Position numbers and translations under genes: made by a program. Source: Clostridia bacterium (GTDB lineage Bacteria > Bacillota > DSM-521 > Neomoorellales > SLTJ01). Taken from it: DNA of 10,311 nt. Positions within the stretch are counted from its first letter, which is position 1; the number at the start of each line of letters is the position of its first letter. The stretch is taken from positions 1-10,311 of the forward strand of contig JACIYD010000029.1 in NCBI GenBank assembly GCA_014360105.1, written 5' to 3'. Shown here piece after piece: positions 1 to 5,287 of the stretch. Below the pieces are notes generated by a model. That model ran no database searches. It was not told the DNA's origin and saw only the letters and a list, made by a program, of their open reading frames with translations.

Positions 1-872
1 TGGCCGAGGCCACCAGCCCGCCGAGGCAGGAGCGGAAAGAAACGCGCGTCCTGAGCCGGGAGGAAGAGGCCAAGCTGCTGGCCGTGCTGGACCGGGACCG
101 GCTAGGCGCGGCAATCTTCGTAGCCTTGACGACGGGCCTGCGCTGCGGGGAGTTGCTGGGGCTCGAGTGGTCGGACATAAACTGGGAGGCAGGCACGCTC
201 ACCGTCAACCGCAACCTGGTCCAGGTGCGCGAGGACGGCAAGGCGCGGCTGGTGTTCCAGGAGCCGAAGACGGAAGCGGGGCGGCGCACCATTCCGCTGC
301 CGGAGGAGGTCCTGAAGGCCCTCCGCGCCCACAAAGCTAGGCAGGCGCAAGAGCGGCTTGTGGCGGGCTGCGGGTACAGGGATCATGGGTTGGTTTTCTG
401 CACCAGTGTCGGCACGCCGGTCAACCCGAGGAACCTCGTTAGGTCCTTCCACCGGCTCTGCAAGCTGGCCGGGATCGAGCGGGCCAACCTCCACAGTCTG
501 CGCCATACCTTTGCGACGCGGCTCTTAGAGGCCAACGAGCATCCCAAGGTGGTGCAGGAGCTTTTAGGCGGCAGTCAGATCGGCGTCGTCCTGGACCTGT
601 ATTCCCATGTCTCCATGGACTTGAAGCGGAGGGCGATGGAGCGCCTGGACCGAGAGCTGAAAAGGAAAGCCCTCGCGCAGGAGGGCCGGGAGCGAGGTTC
701 GCCGTGTTGTCGTCAAATTGTCGTCAGAACCGCTTTGTGCATGCGGGCACAAACCCGCAAACCCTTGCAAAATCTGGAGCCGGCGGAGGGACTCGAACCC
801 TCGACCTGGCGATTACAAGTCGCCTGCTCTACCGCTGAGCTACGCCGGCGTGGTCGGGGCGGGGGGACTTGA
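1..872 (+). CDS. Tyrosine recombinase (phage/ICE-type integrase), C-terminal part, 5' end outside window
   Basis: The frame is open from base 3 with no upstream stop, so the N-terminal arm- and core-binding domains lie left of the window. The catalytic domain is visible: Arg I in TGLRCGE (codon 141-143), the probable beta-hairpin Lys in EPKTEAGRRT (around 264), the H-x-x-R box HSLRHTF (His 492-494, Arg 501-503) and the nucleophile Tyr in LDLYSHV (600-602). The box that normally reads LGHS reads LGGS, so the third-position His is Gly (570-572). No stop follows the fold. The frame continues through two short direct repeats and antisense through the whole tRNA-Thr gene to a TGA at 870-872, so the last 60 or so residues are probably not functional protein. 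Such integrases cut and join DNA at tRNA genes, and the position fits an element inserted at the tRNA-Thr 3' end. Family is secure; activity is uncertain. Confidence 0.88.
   Translation, partial: AEATSPPRQERKETRVLSREEEAKLLAVLDRDRLGAAIFVALTTGLRCGELLGLEWSDINWEAGTLTVNRNLVQVREDGKARLVFQEPKTEAGRRTIPLPEEVLKALRAHKARQAQERLVAGCGYRDHGLVFCTSVGTPVNPRNLVRSFHRLCKLAGIERANLHSLRHTFATRLLEANEHPKVVQELLGGSQIGVVLDLYSHVSMDLKRRAMERLDRELKRKALAQEGRERGSPCCRQIVVRTALCMRAQTRKPLQNLEPAEGLEPSTWRLQVACSTAELRRRGRGGGT
707..726. repeat. Pair of 9-bp direct repeats at the 3' end of the integrase gene
   Basis: TTGTCGTCA occurs at 707-715 and again at 718-726, an 11-bp period, about one helical turn. It lies between the integrase catalytic domain and the tRNA-Thr 3' end. 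Spacing and place suit arm-type or excisionase-type binding sites next to an attachment core. That role is inference; the repeat itself is plain in the sequence. Confidence 0.5.
742..759. repeat. 6-bp inverted repeat between integrase and tRNA-Thr
   Basis: TGCGGG (742-747) and CCCGCA (754-759) form a perfect 6-bp stem with a 6-nt loop. It lies 15 bases past the CCA end of tRNA-Thr on the minus strand. It could help end or process the tRNA transcript, but there is no U tract, so it is not a standard intrinsic terminator. It could equally be part of the attachment region. Confidence 0.35.
775..849 (-). tRNA. tRNA-Thr (anticodon UGU)
   Basis: On the minus strand a full cloverleaf folds: acceptor stem GCCGGCG (849-843) pairs with CGCCGGC (785-779). 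The D arm follows, then the anticodon stem GGCGA/TCGCC around the loop CTTGTAA, giving anticodon TGT. The T arm is GAGGG/CCCTC around TTCGAGT. Discriminator T and an encoded CCA (777-775) complete 75 nt. One base separates it from tRNA-Pro upstream, so the two are surely co-transcribed. Its 3' end meets the integrase gene, the usual layout of tRNA-targeted integration, and the 3' half is probably the attachment core. Confidence 0.97.
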
Positions 873-927
873 ACCCCCGACCTCTTGGTCCCAAACCAAG
901 CGCGCTACCGGCCTGCGCCACGCCCCG
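851..927 (-). tRNA. tRNA-Pro (anticodon UGG)
   Basis: On the minus strand the acceptor stem CGGGGCG (927-921) pairs with CGCCCCG (861-855). The anticodon stem is CTTGG/CCAAG around loop TTTGGGA, giving anticodon TGG. The T arm is GGGGG/CCCCC around TTCAAGT. Discriminator A is followed by encoded CCA (853-851), giving 77 nt. It is the first gene of a two-tRNA unit with tRNA-Thr. Both read away from the acs side of the window. Confidence 0.97.
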
Positions 928-936
928 TCCGGCCTG

Positions 937-966
937 ATTATAAGCGAAAAACCCGGCCGCGGTCAA
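937..966 (-). promoter_or_regulatory. Sigma-A promoter for the tRNA-Pro/tRNA-Thr unit
   Basis: On the minus strand TTGACC (966-961) and TATAAT (942-937) are separated by 18 bases. Transcription should begin near 930, only a few bases before the tRNA-Pro 5' end at 927. A near-consensus promoter fits a stable RNA gene. Confidence 0.8.
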
Positions 967-1077
967 CCGGTGGGTGCGCCCGGCGCATTCCCGTTTTACT
1001 CGGACGGACGGTCTTTAGCTCCCTCGTTGTGTTAGCCTTGCAGGTCGAACTGAGGCTTGCGCTAAAGTCATTAACAG

Positions 1078-1106
1078 TTGACTTTTCAGGCGGCGATGTC
1101 TATAGT
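1078..1106 (+). promoter_or_regulatory. Sigma-A promoter of the phasin/ABC-transporter operon
   Basis: TTGACT (1078-1083) and TATAGT (1101-1106) are separated by exactly 17 bases, so the start of transcription should be near 1113. That leaves a leader of about 22 nt before the ATG at 1135 and rules out earlier in-frame starts at 1078 or 1096. No T-box or riboswitch can fit in so short a leader. Confidence 0.8.
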
Positions 1107-1116
1107 TAAGAAGAGT

Positions 1117-1125
1117 AAAGGAGGG
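1117..1125 (+). promoter_or_regulatory. Ribosome binding site deciding the phasin-like start
   Basis: AAAGGAGGG lies 9-10 nt ahead of the ATG at 1135 and no comparable site precedes the other in-frame starts. It sits just inside the predicted transcript. Confidence 0.8.
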
Positions 1126-1134
1126 TGGGGGCTA

Positions 1135-1464
1135 ATGATCAGCGAGCTCATACGGCGCAGTTTACTGATAGGGATCGGCGCCATGTCTCTCACCAAGGAG
1201 AAGGCGGAAAAGCTGTTCGAGGAGATGGTGAAAAGGGGGGAGATGAGCGGCGAGGAAGCGAAGCAACTGGTGGAAGAACTCGTGGCGAAAGGGCAGCGGG
1301 AACGTGAATGGCTTGTACGGACAGTAAAGGAGGAAGTGGAACGCTGGCGTAAAGAGCTGGCCCTGGCGACCAAAGCCGATGTAGAAAGGCTCGAAGCCGA
1401 GCTGAGAGAGCTCAAGGCCATGCTGCAGGAGCAAAGGACGACCCAGGGCGGCGGGCAAGCTTAA
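1135..1464 (+). CDS. Phasin-like coiled-coil protein (COG3937-type)
   Basis: A 109-residue protein. The N-terminus has a short hydrophobic stretch (RRSLLIGIGAM, about residues 7-17). It is followed by SLTKEKAEKLFEEMVKRGEM, a pattern typical of the small phasin or 'PHA synthesis regulator phasin' family in Firmicutes. The rest is charged and heptad-like (about residues 40-100), predicted to be a long helical coiled coil, with a Gly/Gln-rich tail. Phasins coat polyhydroxyalkanoate granules, but many Firmicute members occur without PHA genes and their role is unknown; none of those genes is in this window. The start is set by the promoter at 1078-1106 and the Shine-Dalgarno site at 1117-1125. 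It is first in an operon with the ABC importer 48 bases downstream. Family likeness is from memory of the pattern; function is open. Confidence 0.8.
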   Translation: MISELIRRSLLIGIGAMSLTKEKAEKLFEEMVKRGEMSGEEAKQLVEELVAKGQREREWLVRTVKEEVERWRKELALATKADVERLEAELRELKAMLQEQRTTQGGGQA

Positions 1465-1500
1465 GGCTTTACATGAGGGGAAAGGATGTTATTCTCAGGG

Positions 1501-1505
1501 GGAGG
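1501..1505 (+). promoter_or_regulatory. Ribosome binding site deciding the lipoprotein start
   Basis: GGAGG, within a longer G-rich run, stands 7 nt before the ATG at 1513. This start gives a standard lipoprotein signal peptide beginning MKRLSRT. The in-frame ATG at 1486 would add nine residues ahead of it and has a poorer site. Confidence 0.7.
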
Positions 1506-1512
1506 GCCAAGA

Positions 1513-2532
1513 ATGAAGCGGCTCAGCAGGACGGTGGTTATCGTTGCCCTGGCCACGGCGTTGATGTTCTCCTTGGCCGCCTGCGGCGGCCAGCCCAGCC
1601 AACCGGGTACGGCACAGAAGCCGCCGGAGCAGCCCAAGGTGGTTAAACTGGGGATTATTCAGATTGTGGAGCACCCGTCGCTTGACCAGGCCCGCAAAGG
1701 ATTTCTAGACTTGCTGGCGGAAAAGGGTTACAAGGACGGCGAGAAACTGGCGGTTGATTATCAGAACGCGCAGGGCGACATGAGCACGGCCGATACCATC
1801 GCCAAGAAATTCGTAGCGGACAAGAAGGACCTCGTCCTGGCCATTGCCACTCCTACGGCGCAGGCGATGGCCAACGCCACCAAGGACATTCCCATCCTGA
1901 TCACCGCCGTTACCGACCCCGTGGCCGCAGGCCTGGTGGAGAGCCTGGAAAAACCCAATACCAATGTGACCGGGACCACGGACATGAACCCGGTGAAGGA
2001 GCAACTCGCCCTCTTCCGGGAACTGGCGCCGGCGGCCAAAAAGATCGGGATTATCTATAATAGCAGCGAAGTCAATTCCCGCGTACAGGTCGACCTGGCG
2101 AAAAAGGCCGCTCCCGATCTGGGCTATACCATTGAGGAAGCGGTAGCGACCAACAGCGCCGAAGTACTCCAAGCGGCCCGGACGCTTGCCGGCAAGGTCC
2201 AGGGCATTTACGTCCCCACGGACAACACCGTGGTTTCCGCCCTCGAATCGGTAATTAAAGTGGCCGAGGAGAAGAAAATCCCGCTGGTCGTGGGCGAGGG
2301 CGATAGCGTCAAGCGGGGCGGCCTGGCCACGGTGGGCATTGACTACTATAAGCTTGGCCGCCAGACCGGGGAAATGGCGCTGCGCATTCTCGAGCAGGGC
2401 GCCAAGCCGCAAGAGATGCCCGTAGAGGCGCAAAAAGAGTACGAGATCGTGCTCAACAAAAAGGCCGCGGCCAACATGGGCGTGACCTTGCCTGAGTCGC
2501 TCTTGGCCAAGGCGGCCAAGGTTTACGAGTAA
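1513..2532 (+). CDS. ABC transporter substrate-binding lipoprotein (COG2984 / PF04392 family)
   Basis: A 339-residue protein. Residues 1-24 are a lipoprotein signal peptide: a basic start (MKRLSR), a hydrophobic core and the lipobox LAAC with Cys24 as the lipid-anchored residue. A Gly/Pro/Gln-rich linker follows. The mature part begins KVVKLGIIQIVEHPSLDQAR and carries family hallmarks: AIATPTAQAMANATKDIPI, TAVTDPVAAGLV, NVTGTTDMNPV, IGIIYNSSEVNS, VPTDNTVVSALE and GLATVGIDYYKLGRQTG. It should fold as a two-lobed periplasmic-binding type I domain outside the membrane and pass its ligand to the permease and ATPase encoded next. Some relatives bind aromatic amino acids (the TrpX-type transporters), but the ligand of most members is unknown and cannot be read from the sequence. 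It ends 15 bases before the permease gene. Confidence 0.93.
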   Translation: MKRLSRTVVIVALATALMFSLAACGGQPSQPGTAQKPPEQPKVVKLGIIQIVEHPSLDQARKGFLDLLAEKGYKDGEKLAVDYQNAQGDMSTADTIAKKFVADKKDLVLAIATPTAQAMANATKDIPILITAVTDPVAAGLVESLEKPNTNVTGTTDMNPVKEQLALFRELAPAAKKIGIIYNSSEVNSRVQVDLAKKAAPDLGYTIEEAVATNSAEVLQAARTLAGKVQGIYVPTDNTVVSALESVIKVAEEKKIPLVVGEGDSVKRGGLATVGIDYYKLGRQTGEMALRILEQGAKPQEMPVEAQKEYEIVLNKKAAANMGVTLPESLLAKAAKVYE

Positions 2533-2547
2533 GGCGGCCGTTGGGCC

Positions 2548-3438
2548 ATGTTGGCTTTCGTCGGCTTTTTAGTTAGTCCCCTGGAACAGGGCCTCATCTA
2601 CGGCATGATGGCTCTGGGGGTATACCTTAGCTTCCGTGTCCTCAACTACGCCGATCTTACGGTTGACGGCAGCCTGCCTCTCGGGGCGGCAATTACGGCA
2701 AGCATGATCGTGGCCGGCCACGACCCGTGGCTGGCCACCCTCCTTGCCGTTTTGGGCGGTGCCGTCGCCGGGACGGCCACGGGGCTTTTGCACACCCAGT
2801 TGCGTATTACACCGCTTTTGTCCGGTATTCTCACCATGACCGCCCTTTATTCCATCAATCTGCGGGTGATGGGCCGCTCCAACATTCCTCTCTTGCGGGC
2901 CGACACCATCTTTAACCAGGCGGCCGCTCTCGGACTGGGAGAAAGGGGCGCCTCCTTGATCCTGGCCGCCGGGACGGCGGCCCTGCTCATTTTTCTGCTC
3001 TACCTGTTCTTGGAAACCGAATTGGGCCTGGCCGTACGGGCTACGGGCGACAACGAGCAGATGATCAAAAGCCTGGGCGTGAATACCGACACCACGAAGG
3101 TACTCGGTTTGGCCCTCTCCAATGCCCTGGTCGCCCTTTCCGGTTCCTACGTCGCCCAGTATCAGCACTTTGCCGACGTGGGTATGGGGATCGGCACTAT
3201 TATCGCCGGCCTGGCCTCGGTCATTATCGGCGAGGTCCTCTTTGGCTCGTCTTCAGTGTGGCGGGCCTTGGTGGCAGTGGTCGGCGGCTCCTTCTTTTAC
3301 CGTTTGGTGATTGCCCTCGTTCTTTGGATGGGCTTGCAGCCTACCGACCTCAAGCTGATGACCGCTTTATTGGTTGTCCTGGCGCTCGCCTCCCCGCAAC
3401 TGAAGCAGCGGCTGCGGCTCGGTGCTTCCGGTTCCTAA
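2548..3438 (+). CDS. ABC transporter permease (COG4120-type, BPD_transp_2 superfamily)
   Basis: A 296-residue, strongly hydrophobic protein with about eight or nine membrane segments, for example near residues 5-30, 45-80, 85-105, 130-152, 185-205, 215-240 and 245-290. Early motifs GLIYGMMALGVYLSFR and NYADLTVDGSLPLGAA are typical of this permease class, which is related to branched-chain amino acid and sugar permeases. The cytoplasmic loop ELGLAVRATGDNEQMIKSLGV is the likely contact with the ATPase. Its start, ATG 2548, has only a modest ribosome site (AAGGCGG, 2531-2537). It may rely on coupling with the upstream gene, which stops 15 bases before. A later ATG would remove part of the first helix. 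It forms the membrane channel of the importer. Confidence 0.92.
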   Translation: MLAFVGFLVSPLEQGLIYGMMALGVYLSFRVLNYADLTVDGSLPLGAAITASMIVAGHDPWLATLLAVLGGAVAGTATGLLHTQLRITPLLSGILTMTALYSINLRVMGRSNIPLLRADTIFNQAAALGLGERGASLILAAGTAALLIFLLYLFLETELGLAVRATGDNEQMIKSLGVNTDTTKVLGLALSNALVALSGSYVAQYQHFADVGMGIGTIIAGLASVIIGEVLFGSSSVWRALVAVVGGSFFYRLVIALVLWMGLQPTDLKLMTALLVVLALASPQLKQRLRLGASGS

Positions 3439-3442
3439 ACTG

Positions 3443-3448
3443 AAGGAG
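3443..3448 (+). promoter_or_regulatory. Ribosome binding site for a TTG start
   Basis: AAGGAG lies 9 nt ahead of TTG 3458. It marks this codon as the start of the ATPase rather than the in-frame GTG at 3422, which overlaps the permease and lacks a site. Confidence 0.75.
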
Positions 3449-3457
3449 TGCAAAACC

Positions 3458-4252
3458 TTGCTCCGTCTTAAAAACGTTAGAAAGGTTTTCCAGGCCGGAA
3501 CGGTAAACGAAAAGGTGGCCCTTGCGGCCATCAACCTGGAGATCCCCGCAGGCGACTTCGTGACCATTATCGGTAGCAACGGCGCGGGCAAGTCCACCCT
3601 GCTCAACGTCATAGCCGGGGTCTACCCCGTTGACGCCGGGCGCATCTATTTGGACGATCAGGACGTAACCGGCTGGGCAGAGCACGTACGCGCCCGGCTA
3701 ATGGGGAGAGTCTTCCAGGATCCGCTTCTGGGCACCGCCGCGAGCATGACCATCGAAGAAAACCTGGCCATGGCGCTGCGCCGCGGCGAAAAGAGGCGGC
3801 TGAGAAAAGGCATCACGGCCGCCGAGCGCGCTCTTTTTCGGGAAAGGCTGGCCGAGCTCGGCTTAGGACTGGAAAACAGGCTAAACGACCGGGTGCGCCT
3901 CCTCTCCGGCGGCCAGCGCCAGGCGCTTACCCTTTTAATGGCGACCCTAAAGAAGCCGCAACTGCTTTTACTCGACGAACACACCGCCGCCCTCGACCCC
4001 AAGACGGGCGAGAAGGTGCTTGACCTTACCATCCGGCTGGTAGAAGAGCACCGGCTCACCACCTTGATGGTTACGCATAACCTGCACCAAGCTTTGCGCG
4101 CGGGCAACCGCACCCTGATGATGGACGAGGGCCAGATTATCCTCGACGTGCGCGATGCGGAGAGGCAGCGTACCACGGTCCATGATCTGCTGGCGCTTTT
4201 TGAGAAGCGCGGCGTTTATAGCGATAAGCTTTTGCTTGCGAATGCTCCTTAA
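3458..4252 (+). CDS. ABC transporter ATP-binding protein (COG1101-type)
   Basis: A 264-residue ATPase starting at TTG. It has Walker A GSNGAGKST (39-47), the Q-loop glutamine in VFQDP (Q87), the signature LSGGQRQA (149-156), Walker B LLLLDE with catalytic Glu (169-174), the D-loop ALDP and the switch His in VTHNLHQA (H207). The residue after Walker B is His (DEHTAALDP) instead of the commoner Pro; as I recall, this is usual for the COG1101 partners of COG2984 lipoproteins. It powers import of the unknown ligand bound by the lipoprotein. The gene starts 19 bases after the permease stop and is last in the operon. An intrinsic terminator follows about 60 bases later. Membrane-associated on the cytoplasmic face. 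Confidence 0.94.
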   Translation: MLRLKNVRKVFQAGTVNEKVALAAINLEIPAGDFVTIIGSNGAGKSTLLNVIAGVYPVDAGRIYLDDQDVTGWAEHVRARLMGRVFQDPLLGTAASMTIEENLAMALRRGEKRRLRKGITAAERALFRERLAELGLGLENRLNDRVRLLSGGQRQALTLLMATLKKPQLLLLDEHTAALDPKTGEKVLDLTIRLVEEHRLTTLMVTHNLHQALRAGNRTLMMDEGQIILDVRDAERQRTTVHDLLALFEKRGVYSDKLLLANAP

Positions 4253-4313
4253 GAATTACTGAGAAATTTGAACAGACTAATCCGTGCGAGACGCGAGGAT
4301 TATGGCTGCTGTT

Positions 4314-4344
4314 ACCCTTTTTAAAGGGTTTTTTGTTTTTTTTA
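4314..4344 (+). terminator. Intrinsic terminator ending the ABC operon
   Basis: ACCCTTT (4314-4320) and AAAGGGT (4323-4329) form a perfect inverted repeat, so the closing loop must open to about four bases. A T-rich tract broken by a single G follows, to about 4343. The stem is short, but the long U tract favours termination. It separates the ABC operon from the acs operon. Confidence 0.78.
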
Positions 4345-4385
4345 AGGGGAGAGAAGGAAAAAAAGTGGTGCGTGTAGAACACCTA

Positions 4386-4420
4386 TTACCGGCGTGTCCG
4401 CCGGTAACCGCCGGCGCGGT
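4386..4420 (+). promoter_or_regulatory. Tandem, potentially exclusive hairpins in the cooC leader
   Basis: TTACCGGCG (4386-4394) and CGCCGGTAA (4399-4407) form a perfect 9-bp inverted repeat with a 4-nt spacer. Directly after it ACCGC (4407-4411) pairs with GCGGT (4416-4420). CCGGCG occurs at both 4389-4394 and 4411-4416, so the middle CGCCGG (4399-4404) can pair either way. The structure ends 12 bases before the cooC ribosome site. It may be a leader switch, a protein operator or a simple 5' stabilising hairpin; the sequence does not decide. I see no convincing sigma-A promoter between 4253 and 4443. Confidence 0.5.
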
Positions 4421-4432
4421 TGATACCCGAAC

Positions 4433-4439
4433 GAGGTGA
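4433..4439 (+). promoter_or_regulatory. Ribosome binding site for cooC
   Basis: GAGGTGA precedes ATG 4444 and selects it over the in-frame TTG at 4420, which lies inside the leader hairpin. Confidence 0.75.
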
Positions 4440-4443
4440 AGCG

Positions 4444-5226
4444 ATGAAGCTGGCAATCTCAGGCAAAGGCGGGGTGGGTAAGACTACTCTTGCCGCGGGG
4501 CTTGCCAGGTACTTTGCCGGTTGCGGCTACCGGGTCTATGCCGTCGACGCCGACCCGGACGCAAGCCTGGGTCTCGCCTTGGGCCTCGAGCCCGAGGCGA
4601 CGGAGGGCATTAAGCCTATTGCCGCGATGCGGGACTTGATCGTAGCCCGTACGGGCGGCGACGGCGCCTTCTTTTCGCTCAACCCGGAGGTAGACGACTT
4701 GCTCGATACCTATAGCCTACCTCTGGGCAATATTCTGTTTTTTAAGATGGGTACGGTGAAGCAGGGCGGGACGTCCTGCTACTGCCGCGAGAACAGCATT
4801 CTCCATGCTCTGCTTACCGCCCTGCTGCTGCGCCGCGATGAAATGGTCATTCTCGATCTGGGTGCCGGTATCGAACAATTGACCCGGGGTACGGCCCGCG
4901 GGGTTGACCTGCTCCTGGTGGTAACGGAGCCCACCAGGGTCAGCCTGAAGACGGCGCGGACGGTATCCGCGCTTGCGCGCGACCTGGAGATCGAGCGGCT
5001 TTGTTACGTAGGGAACAAGGTTCGCTCGGCGGCCGAGAGCGCTTTTCTGAAAGAGAACCTGCCCGCGGACCAGCTTCTGGGAATGCTGCCCTTTAACGAG
5101 GAGGAATGGGATCGGGCCCGAGAAGGCAATGAGCACGGCGCGAGGGACAACCCCCTGCAGGAAGCCATAGCCGCCATCGGTACCAGGATCCTTGCCGTCT
5201 GCGCCACCCGGCCAATGGGAGTTTAG
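4444..5226 (+). CDS. cooC: CooC-type nickel-insertion ATPase for CO dehydrogenase
   Basis: A 260-residue MinD/SIMIBI-class NTPase. The deviant Walker A GKGGVGKTT spans residues 7-15 with signature Lys8. The switch region VDADPDASLG follows at about 34-43, and a Walker B-like MVILDLGAG at 134-142 (Asp138). The CooC hallmark is Cys112-Tyr-Cys114; in characterised CooC this CxC pair sits at the dimer interface and binds nickel. The role known for the family is ATP-dependent maturation of the Ni-Fe-S C-cluster of CODH in the cytoplasm. It is first in the acs operon, 61 bases before acsA, which fits that client. A related gene near acsB in acetogens is called acsF, so this one might instead or also serve acetyl-CoA synthase. 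Length is normal. Confidence 0.93.
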   Translation: MKLAISGKGGVGKTTLAAGLARYFAGCGYRVYAVDADPDASLGLALGLEPEATEGIKPIAAMRDLIVARTGGDGAFFSLNPEVDDLLDTYSLPLGNILFFKMGTVKQGGTSCYCRENSILHALLTALLLRRDEMVILDLGAGIEQLTRGTARGVDLLLVVTEPTRVSLKTARTVSALARDLEIERLCYVGNKVRSAAESAFLKENLPADQLLGMLPFNEEEWDRAREGNEHGARDNPLQEAIAAIGTRILAVCATRPMGV

Positions 5227-5253
5227 CCGCCGCTATGCCTGGCGCAGGCGGCT
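5225..5253 (+). repeat. 7-bp inverted repeat at the cooC-acsA junction
   Basis: AGCCGCC (5225-5231), overlapping the cooC stop codon, pairs with GGCGGCT (5247-5253) around a 15-nt loop. Only TTT follows, so it is unlikely to terminate transcription. It could protect or mark a processing end, letting acsA mRNA outlast the cooC part. That role is inference. Confidence 0.4.
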
Positions 5254-5270
5254 TTCAGGGAACAACTCTC

Positions 5271-5280
5271 ACGGAGGGGG
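5271..5280 (+). promoter_or_regulatory. Ribosome binding site deciding the acsA start
   Basis: ACGGAGGGGG stands 7 bases before ATG 5288. It fixes the start there; an in-frame GTG at 5192 inside cooC has no such site and would add 32 residues not found in the family. Confidence 0.85.
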
Positions 5281-5287
5281 TTTTGTT

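Noticed and set aside
718..1035. Plus-strand open frame of about 105 residues with peptides such as RRDSNPRPGD and GLEPPTSWSQ
   Set aside because: It is the antisense translation of the two tRNA genes, a common false protein. It has no ribosome site and both tRNAs fold perfectly.
1032..1066. Loose inverted repeat TTAGCCT...AGGCT...GCTAA just upstream of the operon promoter
   Set aside because: The arms pair only in part and with unequal spacing, so it is too weak to call an operator.
1078..1134. Longer phasin-like protein starting at TTG 1078 or ATG 1096
   Set aside because: TTG 1078 is the -35 box itself and both codons precede the predicted transcription start near 1113. The Shine-Dalgarno site points to ATG 1135.
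1486..1512. Lipoprotein starting at ATG 1486
   Set aside because: It would put nine residues (MLFSGGGPR) ahead of a normal lipoprotein signal peptide; ATG 1513 has the better spaced GGAGG.
3422..3457. ABC ATPase starting at GTG 3422
   Set aside because: It overlaps the permease, lacks a ribosome site and adds residues before the usual MLRLKNV start. TTG 3458 has AAGGAG at good spacing.
5192..5287. CODH starting at GTG 5192
   Set aside because: It lies inside cooC and has no ribosome site. Start at 5288 makes the cluster cysteine numbers equal to Moorella.
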